64,000 bases of DNA from DATARH01 sp963712835 (GTDB lineage: Bacteria > Pseudomonadota > Alphaproteobacteria > ATCC43930 > CGMCC-115725), in NCBI GenBank assembly GCA_963712835.1, contig CAVQJJ010000006.1, positions 124,001 to 188,000 of the forward strand. The letters run 5' to 3'. Positions 34,114 through 42,750 of the stretch are shown piece by piece. Every line of letters begins with the position of its first letter. Position 1 is the first letter of the stretch. Under the pieces are notes generated by a model. It was given only the letters and a program-made list of their open reading frames with translations. It did no database searches and was not told the origin of the DNA. The position numbers were made by a program, and so were the translations under genes.

Positions 34114-35275
34114 TTACGACGAGGGCCCGCAGAAGCTGCCAATGGCTTTGCCCTGCTGAAGGACTTTGGCCATGCTTTCCGCCAATAGGGCGCTCCAGAG
34201 CTCGGCACCCTTTTCGTCTAAGTGTCCGCCGTCATAACGTGCGTCAGGGTCGTAAACCTGCGGAATAGCCGTTGGGTCACCGAAATAGAGCATATGGCTT
34301 GTCCCGCACCGCTCAGTAAATTTGGCGAGGAAATCCGTGTCCCAATCCCAGTAGGTGACTTTCGGCGGAATCAGCACGATCGGAATAGCGCCTGTCACCT
34401 CGATCTCGCGCCCGAGCCTAACGATCTCATCGACCATCCATGGGGCGATCCGTTTCTCATCATCGGGCTGGTGATCCGTCTCAGCCCGTTCCAGATAACC
34501 AGGTCGATGCGCGAGCATGAAGTTCAAAGTACGGACATATTCCTCCCGTGACTTCGTTTCGCCTGTCTCCAATATTGGTAAATCCTCGGTCGTCCCATGA
34601 CGGGTGCGTCCTCCAATTCGGTGGCGGATGAGTAAATCGGGCAATGCCGATGAGATCAGCGCCGAGACCGAGGTTGGTGTAATGCCGGAAGGTAGAAGCC
34701 AGAACATTTAAAATATACTGGTAGCGATGCATCCCATCATTAGGTTCATGTGGAGTTGAAAGCATATAAAGCATTTCATTCATCGCGTGTAAAAAGTCAA
34801 GGTATTTAATATCTCTAATATTATCATTTGACATAGCAATAACCCACAAGGAAAAGGCCGGCGAAAATACCACGTATTTGCAACAATTTGGTCGCCCAAT
34901 CACCAACTTTATTACATCTTTCATCTCAATCAATCCCATTCCGCCGATTCCAAGATTGAATGACCGGGTTTTATAGCCTAACGACATGAGCTTTCTATCG
35001 AAAGTCTTCGGATCAATACCGACATCGATATAGCTTGCGCCAGTAAAGAGGATGTCGATCGGGGTTGACTGGCTTCTAGCAAGGGAAATCTTCTGCGTAT
35101 AAGGATCGCCCTCGCTGAGGCGGCTTTCTTTCCAAATGCCGAAGCGCGCGACAGACGATACGATCAAGAAGGATACCAGCGCGAGCACGACAAGAAGTCC
35201 AACGCGGGCAACGCGAGCCCTTGGCAAGCTCTCTCCGCGCTCGAACCCGCCGGTCCGCAGACGAACCTCCGGCAT
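34114..35275 (-). pseudogene. SGNH-like partner of MBOAT copy 1, frameshifted
   Basis: Two overlapping frames together encode about 387 residues. The first (from 35275) has a membrane anchor (LLVVLALVSFLIVSSV), then IDILFTGASYIDVGIDP, matching the GxS catalytic segment of SGNH acyltransferase partners. The second frame, to 34114, contains IPIVLIPPK and the C-terminal YDGGHLDEKGAELWSALL, the Asp-x-x-His catalytic motif. Continuity of sense passes from GLGADLI in the first frame to SALPDLLIRHRIGGR in the second near 34640-34665 and needs a single +1 shift. Either the gene is newly broken or one base is miscalled. Its start overlaps the stop of the upstream SGNH gene (TAATG). Intact, it would supply or transfer acetyl groups with MBOAT copy 1. 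Confidence 0.75.
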
Positions 35276-36943
35276 TAGGAGCAGCGCTGTCCGAAGGGGA
35301 CGATGGGAGGAAGAGCGGGCGAAACCTCAGGGCGCAAACGCCAGCCGGGCTGCACCTCAAAGCCCCGGATCAATACCCCTTCCCGCTTTCCCGGCTGAAT
35401 ATCCGTAATGTCAACGCCGATGATCGCCCGTCGCTGGCAGATCAATACGGACGTCCAGCAACGCCACCACCCATCCGGCAGCGCCTCAATGCCGTTGTCG
35501 AATGAATTCATCAAGCGGTGGGCTGAGCCCGCCTTGAAGTCGCACGTCGCCTGCCCGAGCTGGCCGGGCAGCGTGGCGTCCCGCAATCCCAAGGCCACGG
35601 CGCCGACGCCATCGGGCTTCACCTCCATGGAGACGATGTACGGTTTCCCCGGCTCAATATCTGGAATCGCTGTCTCAAAATAATAGCGCGGCGAGGGAAC
35701 GCGGGGTTCGACCTCGACCGCCGCGGGTATTCCTGGGGCCGGCGTCATCGTAAGCCCGGTCATATAATTGGGCGGCACGTCGGCTTCGAATTTCCAGACC
35801 GCCGGGGTGGCCGCGTCGGCATCGGGCGCGTAGTCGTGGTCCGGCGCGACATCGCGCTGCGGCGCCCCTAGCGCCCGCATCAGGAAACGCCCCAGCCGCT
35901 CGGAATCGGCGACTTCATAGCCCGCGCGCAGATGATCCTGCGTGACGAACTCGCTGGCCGGCCAGTGCTCGAAAGCCGGGTCCGGCATCACGAAAACACC
36001 GGGATGCGTCCGCGCGACCTGTGACAGCGATGCTTCGAGGATTTTTAGAACTCGGTGCGTAAAGCTGGGCGCAGGGATGCGGCTGGAAGGCGAGCACCAG
36101 CTTTGCCCCGTGCGCCGCCGCGAGCTCGGCAAACCGCTCGAACACCGCGGTGGGAACGAACCGCGACCCTCCGAAGATGCCGTGCGTATAGAACCGGCTG
36201 TTCGGAACGCCCGGGCTGAGGTCTAGCCCATACATGTCCGATGTGCCGCACAGGTTGGACAAGATGGATTTCGGATTGCCCGGCGTGAAGCGGGCGTCGA
36301 GTTCAGGCCACCAGCCGGCATGGGCGTCCAGCCATTGCCGCGCAACCAGGCCATTCCCGTTCTGATCGAGTTCACTGATGTTAGGACGCAGCAGCCCGCC
36401 CAGCGAAAAAACCGCCGCCGTTGCTTTCGATCTCAGCGCCATTGTCGGCGGCCAAGCGAAGGACCACGGCGCGCCGAACGTGTCGTACAGGTTGGTGGCT
36501 CCGCCAACCTGATCGCCAAAATCATGCCCGATCCCCGGCAGGTCGTTCAGCGACATGTACAGCACGAGCGCCTTTGCATGGGGATCACGGTCCAGGACCG
36601 CCTTGGCGATCGTGTAGTAGCCATCGAACCCGGTGGGCGCGCAACAGCTCATATCGATGTATTTAAGGCCGCCGAGATAACGCTCGACGACTTCCGGGAT
36701 GATGTTGTGCAGCCCGGTGCTGTCGCCGACCTGGACAACGTCAGGAGACGAATTTCCAAACACTCTCAGCTTTTCGAATATCAATATCTTGAAGAACTTC
36801 TCCGGCATGAGGTAGTTATAGCCAAGGTAATTTGACCGCTCAGCAAAATTCGGCCGCACCAGGCTATAAACGACTGCCTCTAAAAGGAGGATCGTGACAA
36901 CGGCCGCGATCAGCGGTCTAAAACTGGAAATAGATGAATTCAT
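35275..36943 (-). pseudogene. SGNH-like protein with C-terminal beta-rich module, frameshifted
   Basis: Joined across a shift near 36045-36065, the gene would encode about 555 residues. It opens MNSSISSFRPLIAAVVTILL (membrane anchor) at 36943, inside the end of the MBOAT gene. The AlgX/AlgJ-like catalytic start is SPDVVQVGDSTGLHNI (GDST). The first frame runs to KLVLAFQPHPCAQLYAP and the sense continues one frame over as HRVLKILEASLSQVARTHPG, FVTQDHLRAGYEVADSERLG (catalytic His segment). A C-terminal module of about 190 residues follows, ending VLIRGFEVQPGW, similar to that of the radical SAM protein. A +1 shift is required, as in the neighbouring SGNH gene. Confidence 0.75.
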
Positions 36944-38387
36944 TTTGAATTCTCGCACCGAAAAACACGATGCCATAAAAGATCGCCACATAGGCGACGC
37001 TGCGCGGTATCCATGACCAGTTGTGGTAAAGGTCGACGAACTCGAGATCGCGCCGCCAGCCGAAATATTCGGTGACGGCGACGGGAGCGCCGAACAGGAC
37101 GAGGCCCCACCCGACGTCCTTGACCATCTGCCAATCCGGCGCCGTGAACAACAGCATGCCGATCGACTGGAAGGCCGAAAGCAGCTCTTCGTTGCTCGCT
37201 CGGAAAAAAATCCAGCCCGCACAAACCAGGTGGAACATCAGGAAGATCGCCACCGCCTTCCCGAAACGCGCGCCGAGGCCCGAGAGAAGCCGCTCCTCCA
37301 GCCGCGTCGTGTGGTAGATGACGAGAAGCAGCCCGTGGTAGAGACCCCAGACAATAAACCCCACTCCCGCGCCGTGCCACAGCCCCCCCAAGAACATCGT
37401 GATGGTGAGGTTGCGCATGGTCTTCAGCCGTCCCTCCCGGCTGCCCCCGAGGGGGATATAGAGGTAGTCGCGCAGCCACGTTGACAGCGATATATGCCAC
37501 CGGCTCCAGAACTCGGAAGGCGACATCGAGAAATACGGCGTGCGGAAATTCCGCGTCAGCTCGACGTTGAAAAGCTTGGCGATGCCGCGTGCGATATCGG
37601 TATAGGCGGAAAAGTCGCAATAGATCTGGCCGGCAAAGGCATAGGCAAAAAGCAGGCCGGCGCCAGGCACCACATGGCCAGGCTTGATGCCAGCCTCGGC
37701 GAAGCCGACTAGATGGGCGAAATTGTCCGCCAGCACCACCTTTTTGAACAAGCCCCAGGCGATCAGCCATAGCGCGGCCTCCCACTGCTGGGCCGTGATG
37801 GGCGGCCGTTTCGCCGCGATCTGCGGCAGCAGATCGGCCGCGCGCGCGATGGGTCCGGCCACCAGCTGGGGAAAAAAGGCGACGAAGGTGATGTAGTCGA
37901 TCAGCTTATTGTGCGGCCTAAAACGCCCACGATAAATGTCCGCAGTGTAGCTGATCGTATGAAACGTATAAAAAGATATTCCCGGCGGCAAAAAGAAGGC
38001 GGAAACCGGTAACAGAAGACCGAAATTGAAATCGCGAGCAAACGTATTTAAATTGGTGGCAAACCAGCCGTAATACTTAAAAAACGACAAAAGACCGATT
38101 TGAATAGCTACACTAATGATGAACAATCCGCGCCGATAATAAAAATGTCGTTGGGGATCGATCATCTGCCCGACAACATAGTCGAAAATGCAGGTAAACA
38201 GCAGCGGCACAAGGTACCAGACGCCGGAACTTCCGTAGAAAAACAGGCTCGCCGCGCACAGCCAGTAGTTTACAAACGGCGTATTGATTAATATGCGATA
38301 ACCGAGGTAGACCGCAGGAAGAAAAAATAAGAGGAATGGGAAGGAAATGAATGTGAGATTTGAAAAGAGCTCTGGTGAGCCGCCCAC
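36918..38387 (-). CDS. MBOAT family O-acyltransferase (AlgI-like), copy 2
   Basis: A 489-residue polytopic membrane acyltransferase. It opens LTFISFPFLLFFLPAVYLGY. Conserved segments are FFPQLVAGPIARAADLLPQ, DFSAYTDIARGIAKLFNVEL, EFWSRWHISLSTWLRDYLYI and the active-site histidine in FLGGLWHGAGVGFIVWG. The end is EFIYFQF. It is homologous to, but clearly diverged from, copy 1 at 32697. It is the first gene of a minus-strand run MBOAT, SGNH, SGNH, MBOAT with overlapping ends, so the four form one operon with mirror-image order. The start could be slightly downstream (a second Met is not near). Confidence 0.88.
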   Translation of the reverse strand: MGGSPELFSNLTFISFPFLLFFLPAVYLGYRILINTPFVNYWLCAASLFFYGSSGVWYLVPLLFTCIFDYVVGQMIDPQRHFYYRRGLFIISVAIQIGLLSFFKYYGWFATNLNTFARDFNFGLLLPVSAFFLPPGISFYTFHTISYTADIYRGRFRPHNKLIDYITFVAFFPQLVAGPIARAADLLPQIAAKRPPITAQQWEAALWLIAWGLFKKVVLADNFAHLVGFAEAGIKPGHVVPGAGLLFAYAFAGQIYCDFSAYTDIARGIAKLFNVELTRNFRTPYFSMSPSEFWSRWHISLSTWLRDYLYIPLGGSREGRLKTMRNLTITMFLGGLWHGAGVGFIVWGLYHGLLLVIYHTTRLEERLLSGLGARFGKAVAIFLMFHLVCAGWIFFRASNEELLSAFQSIGMLLFTAPDWQMVKDVGWGLVLFGAPVAVTEYFGWRRDLEFVDLYHNWSWIPRSVAYVAIFYGIVFFGARIQNEFIYFQF

Positions 38388-38685
38388 ACCGCCCCCTCTC
38401 TGTTTTCAGCATTAGCCTGATCGCTACAAGAGCGATGTTCCTGCATTGGAAAGAGCTGTTACGGAAAGCTTGCGTTTCGAGTCCCCAGAGCCACGACCTG
38501 TAGCATACGAATCAGCGGCGATACCATCGAAAAACGGGCCTTCGGCGCATCGCCGAGTGCGACGTTTTGCTACGCCTTGCGTGTGAGACTTAGTCGGTCG
38601 AAAATCGTCAATGCCACGCCGTGGCGGCGCAGTACAGCTCTGTCGCGTCGAAAGACCGCCAAACCGCCAGAGGACAGCTCAACCT
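38388..38685. other. gap upstream of the MBOAT operon
   Basis: About 300 bases between divergent genes. The part nearest the MBOAT start is AT-rich and must contain the operon promoter, but no confident -35/-10 pair could be selected. Nothing else is seen. Confidence 0.4.
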
Positions 38686-38895
38686 ATGTTTACAATCGAA
38701 CTTCTGACCCGCCGCGGTTCCGACGATGTCCAGGTCTTTGAGCGGGTGGAGTCGCTGCGTCACCTTCTATACGACGCCGAACATCGCGCGAAAACGCTGC
38801 TCGCCGAGGCCAAGCGGCAACATCCCGATAATCCGCCGCAGGGTTATCGCGTCCTTGACGCCTCCGGCACGGTGGTGGCCCGCTTCTGGCGCTAA
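38686..38895 (+). CDS. small conserved-looking protein, unknown function
   Basis: A 69-residue soluble protein from the ATG at 38686, which follows AGAGGACAG. The sequence MFTIELLTRRGSDDVQVFER leads into an amphipathic helix (SLRHLLYDAEHRAKTLLAEA) and a beta-rich end YRVLDASGTVVARFW. The layout (strand, helix, strand ending in a turn DASG) resembles small alphaproteobacterial hypothetical proteins but no family can be named. Good codon bias supports a real gene. Confidence 0.6.
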   Translation: MFTIELLTRRGSDDVQVFERVESLRHLLYDAEHRAKTLLAEAKRQHPDNPPQGYRVLDASGTVVARFWR

Positions 38896-39028
38896 CGCTT
38901 GTCGGCTACCATTGCCTGCCGAATCTCGGCAGCCAGCGGCTGCATAACCACTTGATTTGGTTTGGTCTTCCGCCGAGAGGGAAACTGTTCAGCGGCCCTG
39001 TTCAAGCCGCTCTCCCGCGAGCTCAGCC

Positions 39029-40060
39029 CTAAAACGGACTTGGCGCCTGCGTCAAGCGCAACGGGCCGGAACCCGTCCATGTCAACCAAGTCTCGACCAA
39101 ATATAAGTCGAACTCGCCATCGGCGGCGAGCGGCGGATTAAACTCGAGGTCGACCGCCGCTCCCTGCTGATCAATGGCGCAAACCGCCTCCCCCGAAATT
39201 TCGACGATATTTGCTTCGCTGAACCCGCGCAAAATGCTCTGCAGACGCAGTAGACCGGCCGAACGCCGTTCGCTGAGCGAGAGGCGTATCCCACGCACCG
39301 GCCCGCCCAGCCAATGAAGATTGCCAAAGGCGCGGGGCCGGGCGCCGATCGAATAGCCCGGGGGAGCACGGAATATGAAAAAATCGGTCCCCGGTATGTT
39401 CGTGCGGTTGCCGTCGAAGGCGCGCTCGTATGCCGTGCTCAGCGGATATAGGCCGCAGTCAATCCAGTCTGGGTTCGCCGCGACAAACTCCGTAGCTGCG
39501 AAGAACGGTCCGGCCTGCGCCACATTGTCCACGAAGATGAAACCGCCCGGCGTCATCCGCCGCGCTGCGGCTTGGATATCGAAGTTTGCAAACTCGTAGT
39601 CGTGGTTGCCATCGACCAATACCAGGTCTAACGACAGCTTCTGCGCGTCAGCCTTGATGAAGAATTCCATCGAATTGATCGGATAGTATGTGATTGCCTC
39701 CCGCAACTTCTGGGGCCACCGAGGGCTAATCGCACTAAAACGCTCGGCATCGAACGGGCTGAGCGTATGCAGCGAACCTCGACCGTTGGCGACAAGTGCT
39801 CGCCCCAAAGTTTCCGAAGTCCCGCCTTTGTAGGTGCCAATCTCAACCACGTGTTCGGGCTGCTGGTTCCGGATAACGGTGTACAGCAGACCCTGGGCAA
39901 AATCGGTAAGCAGCGAGCGTTGGGCGGAGGGAGCTTCCGCAAAATATCGTCGCGTCTCGACGAAGATCGGCGACTCGACGATTGCCGGGACCGGGTTATC
40001 GATACCGGCCAAATCGACTTTCGCGAATGGGATGTCGGTCAAGGGTGCAACATCATTCAT
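39029..40060 (-). CDS. class I SAM-dependent methyltransferase (methyltransf_24 type)
   Basis: A 343-residue protein. Residues about 40-230 show a Rossmann-like methyltransferase: VVEIGTYKGGTSETLGRAL (SAM-binding glycine motif), LSLDLVLVDGNHDYEFANFD (motif with HDY, seen in CmcI/methyltransf_24 proteins) and MTPGGFIFVDNVAQAGPF. The last 110 residues (from GGPVRGIRLSLSERRS) are beta-rich and unlike the catalytic domain. It follows the FkbM-type methyltransferase gene by 54 bases in the same orientation. Methylation of a sugar or polyketide-like moiety is possible; the substrate is not readable. Confidence 0.8.
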   Translation of the reverse strand: MNDVAPLTDIPFAKVDLAGIDNPVPAIVESPIFVETRRYFAEAPSAQRSLLTDFAQGLLYTVIRNQQPEHVVEIGTYKGGTSETLGRALVANGRGSLHTLSPFDAERFSAISPRWPQKLREAITYYPINSMEFFIKADAQKLSLDLVLVDGNHDYEFANFDIQAAARRMTPGGFIFVDNVAQAGPFFAATEFVAANPDWIDCGLYPLSTAYERAFDGNRTNIPGTDFFIFRAPPGYSIGARPRAFGNLHWLGGPVRGIRLSLSERRSAGLLRLQSILRGFSEANIVEISGEAVCAIDQQGAAVDLEFNPPLAADGEFDLYLVETWLTWTGSGPLRLTQAPSPF

Positions 40061-40114
40061 GGGTTCACCGCCTCGACCACGCGCCGTTCATAATCCTGCT
40101 TCATGACTGAAAGG

Positions 40115-41089
40115 TCAGAGGTTCGGGTTCACGACACTCAAAATGCCGTCATTGGTCGCGAAGCTACCCAGCGCGGTTTGGTGGACCTGTTCGGGCTCGA
40201 AGCTGAAGACGATCTCCCAGCCATCGTCGACAAACATCTGGTGAAGCATCTGGTGGACCGGAAGGCCGTGCGTGCCCAGATGAATTCGCCGTACTTTCTT
40301 CTTCAGAATCTCGCGTGCCGGCGGAAACACGACCTTTTCCGATTCCTGGATATCCGCTTCGAGCAAATCGACCCGATCAAGCGGCGCCAGAAGATTGTGC
40401 AGCGTGATCGCGCTCACTAGGGTGATCTCGCCGAAGAGCCCCTGCCCTTCGATGATGTCCTTCTGCAGCCCGGTGCTGTTGGTACGCAGGATGCTTTCCA
40501 GCGCCTCGGTCGCCTTCCCGGCCGCGACGATGCTCTCGAAATACTGCTGACGCGCGATCGCCTCGTTGGTCGAGATGCAGTTTTGCGCGCCAAGCCCCGG
40601 CGCGCCGACCGGGAAGAACACCGGGTCGCCCTTGTCGCTAAGCACGGCTTGGATGATCCACTGCTCGTCCGGGTCGATGCCGTTGTCGCGCATGTGGCGC
40701 TTGACCCAGGCGACGTTCTCGGGAATGGGCTCGACCGCCACGAGTTTGTACGGCATCGGGTTCAGCGCTTGCAGCGCCCGGTAGCCGCCGACCACCTGGT
40801 AGCCATAAAGAGCGCCGAGCGTGGCCATGACGAATTTGTCGCGGGCTTCGCGCACCGCCAAAACCCAGTCGACGGCCTCGAACCAAAACTCTCCGTTCTC
40901 GTCATTGCCGAGCGTCGGCAGTGGCAGAGACAATTCGACGCCATCGACATAGGCTGGGTGATACCCCCAGATCAAAAAGTCCTTTGCGGTCAGAGTTCCA
41001 AGGAAGTCCACCGTAAACCCGGCGGGGACAGTTCCCGACCAAGGCTGAATTCCCGAAAAGACATCCGAAAACCTGGACAGATCATTCAT
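40115..41089 (-). CDS. FkbM family methyltransferase
   Basis: A 324-residue protein. The first 85 residues contain FTVDFLGTLTAKDFLIWGYH and have no clear family. The FkbM domain follows: a degenerate SAM motif near LGALYGYQVVGGYRALQAL, YKLVAVEPIPENVAWVKRHM, an AVLSDKGDPVFFPV segment, and the FkbM-typical LAPLDRVDLLEADIQESEK (aspartates) and IHLGTHGLPVHQML. FkbM enzymes O-methylate sugars or secondary metabolites. Its ATG overlaps the stop of the short frame at 41086 (ATGA), and the methyltransferase at 39029 lies downstream. Confidence 0.82.
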   Translation of the reverse strand: MNDLSRFSDVFSGIQPWSGTVPAGFTVDFLGTLTAKDFLIWGYHPAYVDGVELSLPLPTLGNDENGEFWFEAVDWVLAVREARDKFVMATLGALYGYQVVGGYRALQALNPMPYKLVAVEPIPENVAWVKRHMRDNGIDPDEQWIIQAVLSDKGDPVFFPVGAPGLGAQNCISTNEAIARQQYFESIVAAGKATEALESILRTNSTGLQKDIIEGQGLFGEITLVSAITLHNLLAPLDRVDLLEADIQESEKVVFPPAREILKKKVRRIHLGTHGLPVHQMLHQMFVDDGWEIVFSFEPEQVHQTALGSFATNDGILSVVNPNL

Positions 41090-41322
41090 CTTCGCCGTTC
41101 ACCCTTTCGCTTGCTCGCCGATCTCGGAATCAATCCAAAAATTTTCCATCCGTCACTTATCCGGTCCACTCGTTGACCGGGCGGCGGGAGATGATGATAG
41201 TGAGGCAGGATCGACATGACCACCTCAGTCGCTTTCTGTCGATCGATGCGAGGAAGAGCAGCATCGCAGGCTTGCGTCTCGGCAGCTGTCTGCACTGCTT
41301 CGATTAACCAAGGCTGCGGCAT
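41086..41322 (-). CDS. possible small protein upstream of the FkbM gene
   Basis: A 78-codon frame whose TGA overlaps the ATG of the FkbM methyltransferase gene. It reads MPQPWLIEAVQTAAETQACD, then ILPHYHHLPPPGQRVDRIS and a basic tail ASKRKGERRR. The overlap suggests translational coupling, but no ribosome-binding site precedes the ATG at 41322 and no family is recognised. It may be a leader or a chance frame. Confidence 0.4.
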   Translation of the reverse strand: MPQPWLIEAVQTAAETQACDAALPRIDRQKATEVVMSILPHYHHLPPPGQRVDRISDGWKIFGLIPRSASKRKGERRR

Positions 41323-41380
41323 TGAACATTAAACCATGACGAAGCCAGCGTGATTACAGGATTACAGCACGCCAAACCCG

Positions 41381-41920
41381 TCACGCGCTCGCCCATATCT
41401 TTTCAGTAATTGGACGGTAAACGCGGACGCGAGAGTCGATTTTGGCGAGTTCGACAAGCGGAAGCGGCACGATTCTGACAACCGCCATGCCGCAAAGCTG
41501 ATCGATCCGATCGGGGTCCGCATTGCTCAACCAACCAACCGAAATCCCCGCCGGGACCCTCACATCGCGGGCTCCGTCCAGCACCAAGAGGTGGCAGTGC
41601 GCCGGCACATCGGGTGTGGAACCAAGGCCTTCAAGGCGGCTGCCTCGACAATTGACCTGCCGCGCCGCCCATTCGCCGCCTGAAACCGGCTCGCCGCAAG
41701 AGCGGAACTCGGGCGTATCGAGAACCGCAAAATTATCAACCTGATGCAATGCCAGAAAAGGTACGCTGGAGGGCACGATCGATTTAAGCCTTTGCGATGC
41801 ACGGATTCCGGGCACCGTCAGCAGTGTCTGAATGTGATCGCGATACCACTCGTGCCAGTCGGCTTCGCGGTCCGGGTCATCCAAGTCCATCTCAACCATA
41901 TAGATCACGATGACCTCCAC
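41381..41920 (-). CDS. EthD-like / dimeric alpha-beta barrel protein
   Basis: A 179-residue protein. The start VIVIYMVEMDLDDPDREADW followed by HEWYRDHIQTLLTVPGIRAS is the strand-helix pattern of small dimeric alpha-beta barrel proteins (DUF4286/EthD-like), where HEWY lies in the first helix and a PG turn follows. The second half (VPAHCHLLVLDGARDVRVPA) repeats the pattern loosely. The role is unknown; related proteins degrade or sense small aromatic molecules. It is on the same strand as the methyltransferases but separated from them by the short frame and a gap. Confidence 0.6.
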   Translation of the reverse strand: MEVIVIYMVEMDLDDPDREADWHEWYRDHIQTLLTVPGIRASQRLKSIVPSSVPFLALHQVDNFAVLDTPEFRSCGEPVSGGEWAARQVNCRGSRLEGLGSTPDVPAHCHLLVLDGARDVRVPAGISVGWLSNADPDRIDQLCGMAVVRIVPLPLVELAKIDSRVRVYRPITEKIWASA

Positions 41921-41989
41921 GCGAGCCGCAATCGCCGGTAAACTGCTCGCCCTCTCTGCATTGCAATTTGCTTTGACGAAGCCCTCTAA

Positions 41990-42330
41990 TCAACCCAGAA
42001 ACGCCCGGATTTTTTCCGGGACGTGGGCCTGGTCGTCTTCGCTGAGAACCTTGTTGATTGGCAGCGAGATAGGGTGCGGCCGGCCTGCCGCTCGGTCATC
42101 GCAAACGCCGGGCTTATGACCGGGCTCCGCGACGGCAGGATAGCGGATCGCCGGCAGCAAGGGGGCGGCCTTCGTCGTCAACAACGATTGGGACTGGGTG
42201 CCGCAGACGCTGCTTGGCATCGAATTCTTCGATGAGCCGGGCCGCCGCCATGGCGGCGCCGCTCAACGGGCTGCCGGGCTGGCGCGGCGTCGTAACCCGG
42301 CCCTTGCCGGACGGCACGTCGGCCATTGCT
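41990..42330 (-). pseudogene. eroded gene fragment, possibly DegT-type aminotransferase C-terminus
   Basis: Frames shift repeatedly across this stretch. Reading the minus strand gives LIEEFDAKQRLRHPVPIVVD, then in another frame AFAMTERQAGRTL, then SLPINKVLSEDDQAHVPEKI before the stop near 41992. The last part resembles the end of DegT/DnrJ/EryC1 sugar aminotransferases, where an SLP motif precedes a helix of this kind. At least two frameshifts are needed, so it is inactive if the assignment is right. DegT enzymes make amino sugars for surface glycans, which would fit the neighbouring locus. Confidence 0.3.
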
Positions 42331-42741
42331 TCAACCTGTCGCCACCGTCTGATCGGGATAGCGATAAAAGACGTGAGCCGGCTGTTCGTTCCTGTAGGCG
42401 GGACCGGGCCACATCGCTGCCTGAATAAAATCGGAAATCCAGTTTTTGCCATCCCACCCGGCAATGTGGCCGGCCTGGACCGGGTCCGCCTTTGGCGGCT
42501 GGATCACGACGACATCCCCCAGGTCGGGCGTATACGGCGTGGTGGTGATGGCGGCGAAGCCGATATGGAGCAATGTCGGGCCCCAGTCCTTGGCGTCGAC
42601 GGGATGCCCGGTGGTGTCGGCGCCGGCGGACTCAAGCGCCTCGCGCACGAATTTCGCGCACTGGCCATGCCCAAAGGGAGGCGGTGTGATCCCATTGGCG
42701 CGCAGCGATGCCGCAAAGGTCGCTTTGTCGAACTGTGCCAC
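42331..42741 (-). CDS. NlpC/P60- or CHAP-like cysteine amidase candidate
   Basis: A 136-residue protein. Near the N-terminus GHGQCAKFVREALESAGA has the cysteine-helix start of papain-like peptidoglycan amidases. QAGHIAGWDGKNWISDFIQA carries the histidine, and DLGDVVVIQPPKAD between them matches the GDVV strand of CHAP/NlpC domains. WPGPAYRNEQPAHVFYRYP closes the fold. Cys28 and the His in AGHIAGW would be the catalytic pair. It has no signal peptide. Similar small proteins occur among phage and type VI effector amidases. The gene follows a MoaD/ThiS-like gene by nine bases. Confidence 0.6.
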   Translation of the reverse strand: MAQFDKATFAASLRANGITPPPFGHGQCAKFVREALESAGADTTGHPVDAKDWGPTLLHIGFAAITTTPYTPDLGDVVVIQPPKADPVQAGHIAGWDGKNWISDFIQAAMWPGPAYRNEQPAHVFYRYPDQTVATG

Positions 42742-42750
42742 GGCGGAGGC

